DNA of 64,000 bases from Lutraria lutraria (taxonomy: Eukaryota > Mollusca > Bivalvia > Venerida > Mactridae), in assembly GCA_964023205.1 (NCBI GenBank), contig OZ026850.1, positions 5,001,270-5,065,269 on the forward strand, given 5' to 3'. The translations under genes were made by a program, and so were the position numbers. The notes beneath the pieces were generated by a model. The model saw nothing but the letters and a program-made list of their open reading frames with translations, ran no database searches and was not told the DNA's origin. Position 1 is the first letter of the stretch, and each line of letters begins with the position of its first letter. This document shows, piece by piece, positions 43,119-56,700 of the stretch.

Positions 43119-43124
43119 AATAAA
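43119..43124 (+). promoter_or_regulatory. Polyadenylation signal, gene 1
   Basis: AATAAA about 143 bases after the stop, in TATCTATGAATAAAAAAAGA. Gene 2 has TATCTATGAATTACACAGG at the matching place, without the hexamer. Confidence 0.55.
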
Positions 43125-43432
43125 AAAAGAAATATTTTCTTCTTCGTTCGTCGTTCTTTTGTTCATTTTGTCAGCATGACATCTTAACACGAAACATGAC
43201 ATAACTTATTTTGCTTTTAATATTTTTCATTTTTTTCCCACTCACCATGAGCTCTTCATGATCGCTCTGTCAGCTCTGTCGTCGTGTGTTGTGTGCCGCG
43301 TGTCTTCAACTAATTGTATTAAAATATATTTCACAAACTGTATGTTCTTAGATATTTCATTTGATAGAATTGTCTTGTGGTCCTCTACATACATTGTTGA
43401 CCTCATCGGTTCGCAATGTCCTGCATAAAATG

Positions 43433-43555
43433 TTCAATAAGGAGGACAACATGAAAGCAATACGAACGAGGGGAAACACATTTGAGTTATTGGGCACTTT
43501 ACAAACCGAGAAAAAGGGAAAAGCCGCACATTGTACTAGAAGTTGTTGTGTGTAA
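43433..43555 (+). pseudogene. Relic of an arylsulfatase first visible exon
   Basis: Bases such as ATACGAACGAGGGGAAA and AAGCCGCACATTGTACTAGA align with ATACGAACGAGGGGAAAACC and ACAACCGCACATTTTACTGA in exon 1 of gene 2, in the same order and with similar spacing. The reading 'IRTRGNTFELLGTLQTEKKG' is diverged and stops before the Asp-Asp and CTPTR codons. It suggests a third, dead copy between the two genes. Confidence 0.5.
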
Positions 43556-44021
43556 TATGTCTTGTAAGTCTAAAAGCAGTACTCACCAATTACCCTTTGT
43601 CCTGCACTGCACAGAATTTGTAATCATAGGATGTATAAACGTGTAGCACTTTGGGTCTACAACAAACCTTCTTAAAATTGTAACAATTGTATCTTTTAAA
43701 TAACTATGTGTACGTAGTAAGTAAGTTGACCGGAAATGTCCAAATTTCAGTTTAAATTGAATCGGTCATGCATGTCTGAATTAACTACATTTTAACTCAA
43801 AATTAGAAACATGTAGAGCTAACTTATGGAGTAGTAATACAATTTATTGCATGTACAAAATGTAATATAACTTTCACTATAATTTCAGTCAAATAGTAAT
43901 AGCATAAGATACCCTCCAATATTTTTTCTTTCTCGAATTTAAAAGTTATACTTCTTTACTTTCCATGAATTCATAAATCATATTTTCGTCTTTTTCAATT
44001 TTTCCAATTTCTTTCAAAAGT

Positions 44022-45008
44022 CTATTTTCTGTATGCCCTTCTTTTTTTCTTATGAGAGGAATTACTTGAAGTTATGCCTCCGATGTTCATTAATGAGGTG
44101 TCAAAAAAGCATTTATCATTTGTATGAAAACACAAATCTGGAAGTGGAATAGCATTTTTATCCTCATTATTTTCTTGTATATTAATTGAATATCGAGAAT
44201 TTGTTACTGAAATGGTTGTTTTTACTTTACGTAGAGCTGCAAGAAAGAAACACTCCTGTGAAGTTTTGTTGAAATTTACCCTGTGATTTAGGATAATATG
44301 TTGTTTAAAGAAATTGTTGACTACGACGGACACAGCCCTATCCTGAGAGCTAACCTTGGCACACTGTGCAAGATGAGCGAACAAGACAAGAAATTGTAAC
44401 TTTGTTTGTAAAATTCTGTAAGCATGAATTGATATGATTCGATACATATAAGCTTCCGGAAATGTTGGTCATAAGGGAAGAAATATTATTTGATAACCAT
44501 GTAAAGGTTACTTTATAAAACATATGTACATGTAATGCATATATTTTAACTATGAAAAATGCTTTGTAAAATTTGAATGGCCGGTCAATATATAACTTAA
44601 TGTAAGTTAATGGTTTAGCTAATTTAAGCAACTGCAACACCGAGGAAGCCTTTAGAGTAGAAACTTGATTCTCTTCATCCAGTCTGAGCTTTTCTTGTTG
44701 TAGCTGTATGCTAGTGTTTATAGACATAAAACCTGCTACAAATAAAGCGTATCTGGCTGCCCAAGATGGACCCACATTATAATCATGGGCTACATATATA
44801 GGACCCATACGGATCCCATTTCAGGATGATCTGTGCTGCCATTATGGAACCAACATTTAACACCGTCGGAATACCCATATTGGTCCTCAAGGGCATCCCA
44901 CGTGACCACATTCAGATACCCATTTGGGACCATTGTGGGTGTAATAATTATACTATTGCCTGAACTATCGCTTACCATACTTGTTGCAAGCGAAAAAACT
45001 AACAGCAT
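44022..45008 (-). other. Overlapping unidentified minus-strand open frames
   Basis: Three frames of 72, 152 and 141 codons overlap on the minus strand (45008..44790, 44808..44350, 44447..44022). The first two contain 'HPEMGSVWVLYM' and 'MGPIYVAHDYNVGPSWAARY', whose DNA has recurring CCCAT/GGACC words, so the similarity between frames may come from a DNA repeat. The remainder is not recognised. May be a diverged coding relic split by frameshifts, or chance. Confidence 0.2.
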
Positions 45009-46578
45009 TTAATTCTTCTGTGCCATGTACACATGTAGGCACAAGGTATTTTGAATGTACACACCACAAGAATACGCCACTCACGCATTTTAAGTTCAGC
45101 AACAAAACAGAGCTAATTGAAATTAAAAAAAAAAATCAGAAAAATGATGTACATGAACATACAAACAACATTTTTATTGCACTCACAAATAAATATTCTA
45201 TATTGGGAACATAGAATCATTACGTAAGATCATCTAATGACGTTTTATTGTTACACCATTTATCACACACATACGTCGGGACAATACACCAATGGTAGAT
45301 TCCTCATATAATACCGAAATACAAAAGATCTTGACCAATTTCAAATAACATTAGCGGGTCCTTGCCCCACAGGAAATAATTCAGATAAAGCTTGGAATAT
45401 TTTATCATGAGACAAAGCAAAATTGTAGGAGATTTGAAGAAATTGAATTTACAGCCGAACAGGACCGTAAAGGCAACTATCAGGTTAGCCATTTTCATAA
45501 CTTAAATTTGGACAATACAAGCAAAGGAGCCAATTCAAAAAAAATCGAAATTACCGAAACATTGAATAACATGGAAAAAGAATTAACTTTGTTTAACATA
45601 AATTTTTATCCAGACACCTGACATACCTCGCAAACTAATATATAACATAAAAGAGTGACCAGCGTTTTGAGCCGTGACGAAATTATGCAGAATAATTCAC
45701 TAAGTCAAAGAGGATATAGGTATTTGGCACAAATCTGGATGAAATACATGCTTATTGATAAGATATATTTGGATTCTCTATATGAACCCAGTTGATGTCG
45801 TGCATTCTTCCGTCAGGGCTCAAAACACATGATCGAGCTACACCTGTAATGTAACATTAACCTCAAGTGTCAATTCAAATGCATGCATGATATTAGCTAG
45901 TTTTCAATAGTACAATACTTCTCAATGCTTTATGTAGAGCATAACACAATACAATACTGTTTATTTATTTGACTGATTGGCTGATTAGATACAAATACAT
46001 ACTCGTATTGTTAACTGCTGCACGCAACACATGTAAATAATTAATTAAATATACAGAGGGTTTATCGTGCTATTTTTGGACATTAATGCACATGTTCGAA
46101 AACTAACGGTTCTTTAAGTTCTTTAAATAATTATATAGAAACATTTAAATTGTTATAAATCTTTCTGTTCTATCCAGAATACTGAGGATTATTATCACAA
46201 AAAATGAAACGTAAGAGAACATTTTAGAGCATCTTTTATTTGTAGATATGTTTCAAAACAGTTTTGTTTTAATTCTGTGACTCTTAACGTGAATTTCTGT
46301 AAAACGTCTGTAATTTAATCTACAACATTTTTTATCGTTTTTTATAATTGCACTGTATTCTTAAACTGCCTAAAAGAAGTTTATTTTTCATATGTTGTGT
46401 ACATGTTTGCTTAAGATGTGTTTTTTTAGACCAGAAATTACGTAAGTATTAATATATTACGTCTTAAATAGTGATAATTTTCTGTCTATATAAATAAATG
46501 TAGTTATCACTATTGTTTTGATGCTATTAGGATATCTAAGTTTGTTATATAAAGATGTACGGTGTTCCGTTGGGACAA
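45009..46578. other. Intergenic, nothing recognised
   Basis: AT-rich; no coding or RNA gene supported. Could hold the promoter or unseen first exon of gene 2. Confidence 0.4.
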
Positions 46579-46873
46579 TCGCATTTTCACCATCGAACAT
46601 TTGCGTCATCGCGATTTCACCATCGTGCCATCGTATTTTCACCATCGTGCCATCGTGTTTTCATTATCTTACCATCATGTTTTAACCATCGTGTCATCGT
46701 GTTATCATTATAGTACCATCGTATTTTCACCATCGTAACATCGCGTTTTCATCATCGTACCATCGCGATTTTCATCACCGTACCATCACGATTTTCATCA
46801 CCGTACCGTTGCGATTTCACCATCAAAACATAGCGTTTTCATATCCGTACCATCGCGGTTTCACCATCGTAGG
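46579..46873 (+). repeat. CATCG minisatellite
   Basis: About fourteen imperfect units of roughly 21-23 bases of the form 'ttttcaccatcgtaccatcgc'. Units vary by substitution and one-base indels. Confidence 0.8.
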
Positions 46874-47189
46874 ATTAAATAAAGAGTGGTTATTGTCCAA
46901 AAGGAACATCGTAAGGATATCTGCTGTGCATTATTTTATCAACTGCGTAATTTAAATCTAAAGTCTACGAATTTGGGACAATATTGCACACACGGCCGCT
47001 AACTAGGAGTGAAGACATACAAGTAAATACTGTCAAAATATCGCGTCTTCTTTTTCTTAAATGTGAACTTAATATTGTGGTTTAAATGAACTATGATATT
47101 TAATCGATATTAGAAATTCTGTTGACGTAAATTATGTTTAGACATTCAGTCACTTAGGTGAGAAAAGTATTCATAGAAACAACATACAA

Positions 47190-47330
47190 AAGTCCCACCT
47201 TCCCAAACATATTACGTTCCCATAAACCCACCAATCTTAAATCCACTAAAGACGTAGAAACACACAAAATATGGAGGGCAAGTCACACTCCACAGTAGGG
47301 TACCGCCTTGAAACGGTAAGAAGCAAAACA
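47190..47330 (+). repeat. 'ACCGCCTTG' repeat before gene 2 exon 1
   Basis: TAGGGTACCGCCTTGAAACG and a preceding C-rich stretch match the copies in intron 2 of both genes. It ends about 40 bases before the acceptor of exon 1. Confidence 0.5.
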
Positions 47331-47368
47331 ACATGAGGTTTAAAAAATTAAACTATTTTGCCTTTCAG

Positions 47369-47754
47369 ACCATTGGATATTTGGCACCCTTCTTGTGTTG
47401 GTTATTGTTAGTATAAGCTATCTGTCGATCTTGACCTTTCCGGTTAGCAATACCTTCTCTAAATCATTGAACTACACGTTCCATAATAATGACAACTTCG
47501 AAACTTATACGAACGAGGGGAAAACCCATGGAACAAACAAGCCCTATACGACGACAGAAAAGAGAAAACAACCGCACATTTTACTGATAATTACGGACGA
47601 TCAGGGTTACAATAGCGTTGGATATAATGGAGCTACAAGTATTAAAACGCCTGTGATTGACCATCTCGCGAACACTGGTGTAATTTTGAATAATTATTAC
47701 GTTCAGCCAATATGCACTCCAACAAGGGGCCAGTTATTCTCAGGAAGGCATCAG
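47369..47754 (+). CDS. Gene 2, visible exon 1 (hydrophobic segment, Asp-Asp, CTPTR)
   Basis: 386 nt, the same as gene 1; acceptor GCCTTTCAG, donor CATCAG|GTGAGG. Formylglycine Cys codon at 47713..47715. The N-terminal 40 residues differ strongly from gene 1, while the part from '[15 protein letters not shown]' on is almost identical. Confidence 0.92.
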
Positions 47755-50700
47755 GTGAGGGTTTAATTATACACATGTTAAATATTCACCAAAGTATTGT
47801 TTGTTGTTAATGGTTAAACTCCAAATGAATGATTTAGTTGAATAAATATGTAAATTCATTTTATCTCAAAGTAATTATATACATTGTGCTTGGTTGTAGC
47901 AGCTCATGCTCATATATCAATATACATTATACAAATGTAATAGACAACATATTTAATCAACGCATTCAATACCCACAACCGTACATTGAGTATACGTTCG
48001 GGACTTACACACATTCGCCATGTTTTACTATACAAGTATGCATCAAGAGATCCATAGGATTAAGAATAGTTGCCGTATACTTCCTAATAAACACCCCTAA
48101 CACGATGAAGCCACCCATGAAGCCATATTGAGAATTACAATACATAAGAATATGAAAAATGAAATTTATTTCTGCAGCATTATAATGTATGTATAAATCT
48201 TAATTACACAAACATCATTAACGAAATAGAAAGTACATGAATTCGTATCAAACAATTTTCAGATTAATTTCTGACTGTATTTAACAGGATACAATTCACG
48301 AAATATTTTGTTAGGTAAAATATCAACTTAAGACATTTTATGTAATATTAAATTGTTTGCACTTTCTCATATACAAAGGGAGTTCATAACAATCCAAAAA
48401 CGTTAAACGATACATTTAATTTTTTTTATTGCTGGTATAAACTTTAAGACTAATGTACCATAATTATGTGATCTTTTAAGTATTTATGTCAGAAAAAGAT
48501 GCGTACAAATATAGTGTGAATATGGAACGAACCCGTATAAGTAAGTGATAATGATAATATGTTCAATCTTTAACTGATTAGATAACATCTAGATACTAGT
48601 ATCATGATAAATCAGAAAAATGGTAACGTGAACATACATAAAAAACAAATGCATATTTCAAAACATATCAATGGCCCATTATACAATGCATATCAAAAGA
48701 CGAACAGTGAAGCGTTCTATAACAGTTGATTAATGTAATAGATAGAGTACGAGTTTTTCTTTAAAAGTGTTATATAAAACTGACGAATGAAAGTCCGTCT
48801 TTCAGATTCACACCGGTTTGTATTCAGTCATATTCCCTGGTATGCCAGTAGGATTGCCACTAGATAGTCCCACCCTGGCTGATAAACTAAAGGAGGCAGG
48901 ATATTCCACGAACTTAGTGGGAAAATGGCACATAGGTTGTCATACAAGGGACTATTTGCCTACAAGGCGTGGATTTGATAGCTTTTTTGGTAATTCCAGT
49001 ATTAATGCTTATTTTTACCACCGATATTGTCTAATATCAACATTAACATATTTTTCACTTTTAACTCTGCTCTGTTAAGATATGTCAATTACTAATTTTG
49101 ATAAACAGCGATTATTGAAAGCTCTATACAAATGTGACAACTTTTATTAATATACATTATTCGTGTATGTCAAAAAGTACACCAGGATACATTTTATTAA
49201 ATCTACAATGTCATGATTTTTAAACATTACCTCCCCAATAACCTCCTGAACCCGAAACCCACTCAACACGCAGGAATATACAAATTTAGTGCATAGTCTC
49301 ACGGAGGGTACCGCCTTGGAACGGTTTGACGCAAATCTTATTTCATGTCTTAGGCGTAGTTTTTACTTTAAAAAACGATAGCCTGATTTGTTATCAAAAT
49401 ATTTAAATTGTTACATAAATTAGAATTACAGAAAATCTTCAATAAGCCAAAAAAGAATTAAACAAAAATGTGATTAATGTAAAAAACGACGTGTTAAAAC
49501 AAATATATATGTTTTAGTCAACAAGTTTCGGCTATTATTATCATACATCAAATGTGTTAGCTACGAGTATATTATCTAAGCATTAAATTCACAATTCACA
49601 TTGGACAATGATATATTCAGGTATATACTCCGGATATTCTGACCATTATAATTACACATCTTCATCTGGGAGGATAAAAGTATTTGATCTACACGATATA
49701 ATTCGCATGAATTTATATATTAATTGGACAATGATAAATTCAGGTATATACTCCGGACATTCTGACCATTATAATTACTCATCTTCATCTGGACATAATA
49801 AAGGATTTAATCTACATTACGGTGAAGAACCAGCAAATATGACGTACTACACAGGGAAATATTCAACCAATTTGTTCGCTGAAAAGGCAATTGATATCAT
49901 TGAAAAACACGATTCCGAAAAAGTAAGTTTCCTCTTTGTATCTCAGTATTGGTGGAACAATCTCAAGAATTTGTCAGTAACGGGGTTAACGGGTATGCTG
50001 AAGATGCTGATGTAGGAAAATTTGCAAATTCGCTGCGAATACAGAGTTACCGTAAATCAGAGAGAGTTACGCCGGAAAGTAAAATAAACTGACACATTCA
50101 CTTCCTGTTCAGCCACAGTGACTGCAAAAAAATAATTCAAAATGATGCTAATGTCATGAATGTTGAAACATTATAATAGCAATAATATACATGTAATACT
50201 TATTTGATAGCTTGTATTTCTTTAATTTAATTGAGAAGATTCTCAAATTCATTTTTGCATTCTTTAAAAGGTAGTAAGTACAGTTGAATTTCGGTTATGT
50301 CAAACTGTTTCGTTGGGTCGCGATTTTTTTTGCTCTTTCTCTATATGAAATTAATCCGCTTACCTCCAATTCACTTATCTCAAAATTTCGTTTATGTCAA
50401 ACTAAATATTTGTCTCCGTGACTCTAATTAGCATGTTAGAGTATGGGCTACCTGTACCCTAGGTCCCCCCCCCTAGCGGGATTTTATGACACATATATCA
50501 TTGTAAAGCTTAATATACCCCCCATCGAATGTCACTTGTTGGACGAAATATAGGTGCTGATTAAGCCTACAGTATGCGATTGATTATCTCCCCCTGATTT
50601 CGAAATTTCATTTTTTTAAATTTTTGTATACAAGAGATTATGGAGTCCAAAATGACCAAGTTCTCAACCCACATTGCTTAAGATTATTATATTTTATATT

Positions 50701-53700
50701 AATATACATATTCGAAAAGGAAAAGATAACTCTGAACTAAAAATAACAAGAATTATGTCCCTTTTAACTGTAAAAAAGAGTAAAAACTATTTTTTCAGTT
50801 ATTCATGTATATAGGGCAACAATTTGCATAAAGCACTGGATATAATTATTTAGATAATATCTGAAACAAATGGGCCAAGATTGCCCTAGATCGCTTACCT
50901 GAGAACAAAGACAATTTAATTAATGACCAGGTAATATAGTTTTCATCTCATATAAGGGCCCATAACTGCATGTACCAATTCAATTTCGCCCATAATCAAT
51001 CTCATCAAAGACCTTTATTAGGATTGGTGAAGACACCGGACGGACATTCATCGACTCTAAAAGCTCACCTGGTCAATCAGGTGAGCTAACAAAAAAAACA
51101 ATTTCTTAACACTTTTATTATTTTTGGTTACTTTGAAATGCATGTTATATGTAATGCATCCATCAACTATTTCAAATTACTGACATAATTATGCTTTGTT
51201 ATTTGTCGGTTGATTCTAGACTACGATTCAGTTAAAGATATTTATTCCTGTCTATGATACATTGTACATATAGGTAATTGTACACAAATTTACATCAATT
51301 TTGGAAAGGATTGGAATGGAAGACAGACCTTCTAATTAAATTCTTCTCCTTGGATAGACTTCCAGTTAAATTTCAAGACCTATTCAACAATTTAACTATT
51401 GGTATGTATAAAATAGATTAAAGATTAAATCATACAGTGATAGGGATATGGGTCTTGTGATCAAAAGTAAAAAGTTAAATTAGAAAAACAAAAAGAAAAA
51501 ACTTAGACAGTAACACAATGGGAAAATAATATTACTGTATATATCAAGACAGAGAGAAAGGGTATGTGTAGAAATGAAGAAGGGGGCTTCTCAAGCATTA
51601 TAATGCATGGTACTTTTCATGTGAATCTATTGCTGTCACGCATACAGACTTGAACCAGATTAAAGATTGGTGTATTTTCTTATTCTGAAAGGGTTGTATA
51701 GGCTACGATTGAAAGAACACTATAGCTTGATTTCTTACCGTAAATAGATTTTGTCGTTTGCAAAATATTAACAAATGTAGGGTCAACAACGGACCTCCAT
51801 ACCTCACATTTGAAGTGATTTTCATTGAAATAATCAGTAGTTCAGGAAGTGAGAAAATTCCAAAATATCATGACAATATTCACTGTACTAGTTGGTGCAG
51901 AATAATAAATGACCATCATGACAATATTCATAATAAATCTACTAAGGCAATATTCGCTCAATGATACTGGCGATCATGAAGCCATTTATCAGTGTGTCAT
52001 TGACGGTCAAGCGATAGGCAACGATTTTTCATACGTCACAATGGCCAGTTACTAATATCATTAATTTTGTTTTCTTTCAGTTCTGACAATTTTCAACATT
52101 GTTTCAGTTTCAAGTTGGTAGCTCGCATAACTAACAGTGAAATACGACACATTTACATGTAATTAGATTTAAACCAATATCACTGAGTGATCATTTTATT
52201 AAAATCCCACAATGTCAACATGTATTAATGCTAAACACGAAACTGAGAACTGCATGATTTAAGGTAGAGATGGCAAACAGCAAGGAAAATTGTAGTCTGT
52301 CTGATGGTTATGCGGGGATTGGCATAGAGGGAGACTAGGGTGAGATAGTCTCCCTGATATCTGGGACTATTATTCATGCGCGTATAATGGTCCCAGCTCA
52401 CATTTTGCCCGTTATTATGGAAGCCCTAAAAATCGAGTTGGATTTCGGAGTTTTAAAAAGTTATTTCAGCTGTTCAAAGTAAAAGTTGTCATTTATAAGA
52501 AAGGAAGTGGATAAACATTGCATGTACAATGTACGTATTTTTCAAAAGACAATGGCAAAACTCATGAAAACATGGCCTGAAAAGTGATAAATAAACCACG
52601 TCCTGTTTCAATTCTTAAAGGGTGAGAAGAAAGCCTAAATCTTGTCATGGCTATGAGCAATTTTTTAACATTTACATTAACTAGATACATGCTGTTGTCA
52701 AAATTTGCAGAAACCCTAAAAACCCTGGAATAAGATGACGTTTGTACTCGATTATTCCATTCTTGCATGACAATGTCTTCAACTTTTTGTTTTAACAATA
52801 ACAGAAATAGTTTAGCATTACATACACCCTGTGAGTACAACGCTTCAGAGAATACTAATTCATTTAATGTATCTTTAACATTATATGCCCAATTAGTGAT
52901 GTACGGTTTCTTTTCAATATCTTTAAACATGATTTGGTATACATGTATTATGTTAATCTGCTTCCTTCCGCTTTTATTAGTAACTTTCAACCAAAAGTTT
53001 ACATCTTGCATAATTCTTAGTGAGAAGATCTAATCGACCTAATTCTCCGTGTATAAAATGCACACATTTTTGTGTGCTACTTTTGACTCATAATAAAGAT
53101 TTTCAATACTAAGTGTGAAATTTTTCAATTGCTAATCGAACAATTCTAAAGAGTGCCTTATTGTTATGTTATGAAATATACACAGACATTTTCTTAATGT
53201 AAAGGTAGATTTTTGAGTTTGGTTTTCCTATTCACAACTTTGGTAACTGTTGGCAAACGCCCTCCTTTTCTGAATATATTAATTATCTTTGTAAACAGTA
53301 AATTTCCAACGGTCACAGTATACATCCAATATGTTAAGATTAGTATAAGTTCTGATGAGTTAGCAAATACCACGATGACCTCGGCTTACATTAATAAAAC
53401 CTGTAAATCAATGCCTTTTGCTCCGTTTAAAAGTTGGTCATCAAGATCATTAAGGTACATGGAAAATAGAAAAGGCGACAAGCTTTCCCCCAGTCTTAGT
53501 CCAAGATGACCATAGAATAATTCGCCAATATTATTATTAAATTTTACTCTGGTTGTAATTTGATAATACATCCATGGACTTAATGACCTTACATAACTTT
53601 TCTGTTTGCCCTGAATTATAAAGTGTATATCATATATTTCGGCAAACCAACTAATCAAAAGCTTTAGAACAATCGCTATAAGTGCATTATTAATAATTAA

Positions 53701-56700
53701 ATCTAATTAATCTATGCAGTACAAATATGTGGCCAATCGTAGTCATTCCGACCCTAAAACCTGCTTGTGATTCCATGAGAGTATAAGATAGTGCTATTCA
53801 GAATGAGACATTAACATGCAAGTGTTTGCTTCTGCGCATATCTATGTCGTTTACTATAAGTCTTAATTACAAACAAATGTAATATAAGACTATTGATAAA
53901 GGACTTATAACATTGTGACAAATGTAGTAACTGTTCAGTTTATCATGATCCTTTCGATATTTCCGCTGTGTCTTGGTGATATATATAATATCCCATTTTC
54001 GGGGGGGGGGGGGGTATAAAGCAGACACAGACACAGTAGTATTTTGCTTTCAAACAAACAGTTTTGTATATGAAGTATGTTGTTGTAATAAGTATGCGCA
54101 AATTTACTTTGTCATTTGTCATAAAACCATTTATTTATCAAACAACGGTGTTTTTATATTTTGGGGTCAATTTACCCCACCCACTTTCTAGCTATACTAA
54201 AGTAATACCATGCGTGTATTGAATAGCAAATGAATAGATAAACAATCTCCGAATATTTATTAGTCATTTAAAACCTTTTCAAATAAAAATGAAAGAACAA
54301 ATGCTACTCATTTGCCATATAAGGTCATATTTTAACAATTTAAGCCCATTTTTTAGATTCTCATTAATATTCACGAATATGCAAATGAGCAAATCAATAA
54401 CAAACTATGCCTGGGATATAATAATTATATTGATCATATTTAAAAGCTATTTTGTATGTTTTATAACTGAAATAAACGACATTTTTACGTATTTATTACG
54501 ACAAAGCTAAATCTCAGAAATATTGCTGGTTGCCATGGAAACAGCCCGGCCGTTTGCTTATCCAGCATCCCGTAATCGTCCAACAACCGGTATTTGTTAA
54601 CATATACCCTAAGCTTAAAAAATATATAGGTGTACAAAAATCCCGCTAGGGGGGAGGGGAGGGTTACGATTATGGGCCCATGGCCTATGTAGTTTGAGTT
54701 GTTTATCCCAAAGTTGGCGCAGATCAGCGAACAATGGACGCTTTCACACCTACCATGACATTTTGCTAATTGAACAATTTAAATGCTCCGGGAGATTTAT
54801 AATCGTGTGACAAACAGAGAGCACACGTGTAGTGTAGCATGATAATCATACCTGTTATTTGACTTAACTAAAATATGGTAGGTAAGGTAAACAAATACGC
54901 ACCACGTATAACTTCGGCTGCGGTGAGTATCCGAATACTAGGATACTCGTAGGTTTAACTTGAAAATGGAGTACGATTACTTGCCACCTATGATAGTGTC
55001 GGATTCCAATCTTAGTAAAATGATCTTAGCTTGAAAAAAAAAAATTAACCCCGAGAGCGTGATCGACGTTGCAACGAACGGATTCATCTTACATTATGTA
55101 CGGAATGCGTACACATACGACAATATGTAAACTAGACGCTCCGTTTTTTTCGAATTCTTTCAACAAATTTCGTAAATAAGTATTATATGTTGGGACGATA
55201 AGTGCTGATATTAATTATTATGAATGGATACATTTAATTATTTTGTTTCTTCTCTACGTATGCACATGTTTTATTCGAAATGTAATCATACATGCATTGT
55301 TATTTTAAATAAAGGCTACCGTACGTGCGTGTACACAAATACTTTAAAACATATATAATTATACAGTATTTGTTTATCTCAAATTTCGGTTATCTCAAAC
55401 TAATTTCCACGGTCCCTAGAAATTTGAGATAACGAGATTTAACTGTATATTTAAGTGTATTACTGCGCTTTAAACTTATGTAGCGCATGATATGGTGTAA
55501 AGTGAAATTGGGATAGCTAAACGACAGCTGTACTGAAACAGTTAAACACTACTCTCTCTCTCTCTTCACTGCTAAGAATACGGTTTACAACTATGCCTTG
55601 GATAATAAGCACAGTTAATTAATTGCTTATCGGGGGTAAATAAATAAACAATTATACCCACATATGCACCAAGAATGTACAAACCTAAATGGAATTATAA
55701 AGTGAATTAGTTGATCTGATTAAATGATTACTCCTAAGATATGTATTTCTGTATCTCTCTGGTTCCTTTCAGTTTATACTATTGAACTTAAAGAAAAATA
55801 CTTGTCCACAGTAGTTCCCAAGAAAGGAATATGGATTTGATAAAACTATAGAGGTCAGGTTTATATTGTCTTGAACACAATCTTGAAAAATGACGCATGC
55901 GCTATTCTTATTTTTACTAGAGTTTACAATTTTACAAGTTTTGTAAACTATTCTGTATTTAACTCATTCGATCATATAAAATATTTTTTTCAAAACTAAC
56001 TTTCTTGTATGCCCATCTTTACAATATTTGCATTTGTAATTGATTTCTTCCTTAACGGCTCTTTGAAGATGTTCTTGTTTATGTGTAAACCACTGATCTG
56101 ACTTGATCAGCAGTGTATACATCAATACTTTTAGTGCTTTGATTACAAGTCGGTACTGATGGATTTTCCTGTGGAGATTCATAAGAATCTAAATAGTGTA
56201 AAAAAGCCGAAGAGGAAAATGAAGCTATTCGTTTGCACACACAGAAGATAACTTTTAAATAGGGGTCAAAAGGGAAGATTTGCGCGCGTGATTTGTTTCT
56301 CCATGACGTGATCTAAGGTCAAACCTCATCGAATGAGCTATGACGATTACTTTGATTCTGATCTTGACCCTTAATATTAATGCTTTAACTAGTGTTTATG
56401 ACCGTCTTATTTCCTCTTTATGTATATTTTCAGCCGCTGCTCCTAGTTGTAGCTTTCACAGCTCCACATGGACCCCATCAAGTGCCCAGGAAATACAGTG
56501 AAGCCTATGACGAACAATTTGGAGTTAACTCAACGAAGAGCTTATATGCCGGTAAGTCAAGTAACTAAACACTACATGCCCAAGGGTAACATGTCGAGTC
56601 TGCTTTTAAGAAAGTCCACGACCTTCACCTTTGAACTATGAGTCTATGACATGGTGCATTATCTCATTCAAGTTTATACCAAGTTATTTAAAATTCTTTG

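Larger units (their letters stand above)
50281..55445. mobile_element. pogo-like TIR element in gene 2 intron 3
   Basis: TA at 50279..50280 and 55446..55447 flank ends CAGTTGAATTTCGGTTATGT and, on the other strand, CAGTTAAATCTCGTTATCTC. Such ends with TA duplication are typical of pogo-type Tc1/mariner elements. Gene 1 has the uninterrupted site (GCAAGTATATTTAAG, about 36950). An internal inverted pair CCCCTAGCGGGATTTT / AAAATCCCGCTAGGGG (about 50470 and 54638) hints at further nesting. It contains LINE 4 and a repeat with a GGTGAGCT hairpin. No transposase seen. Confidence 0.7.
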
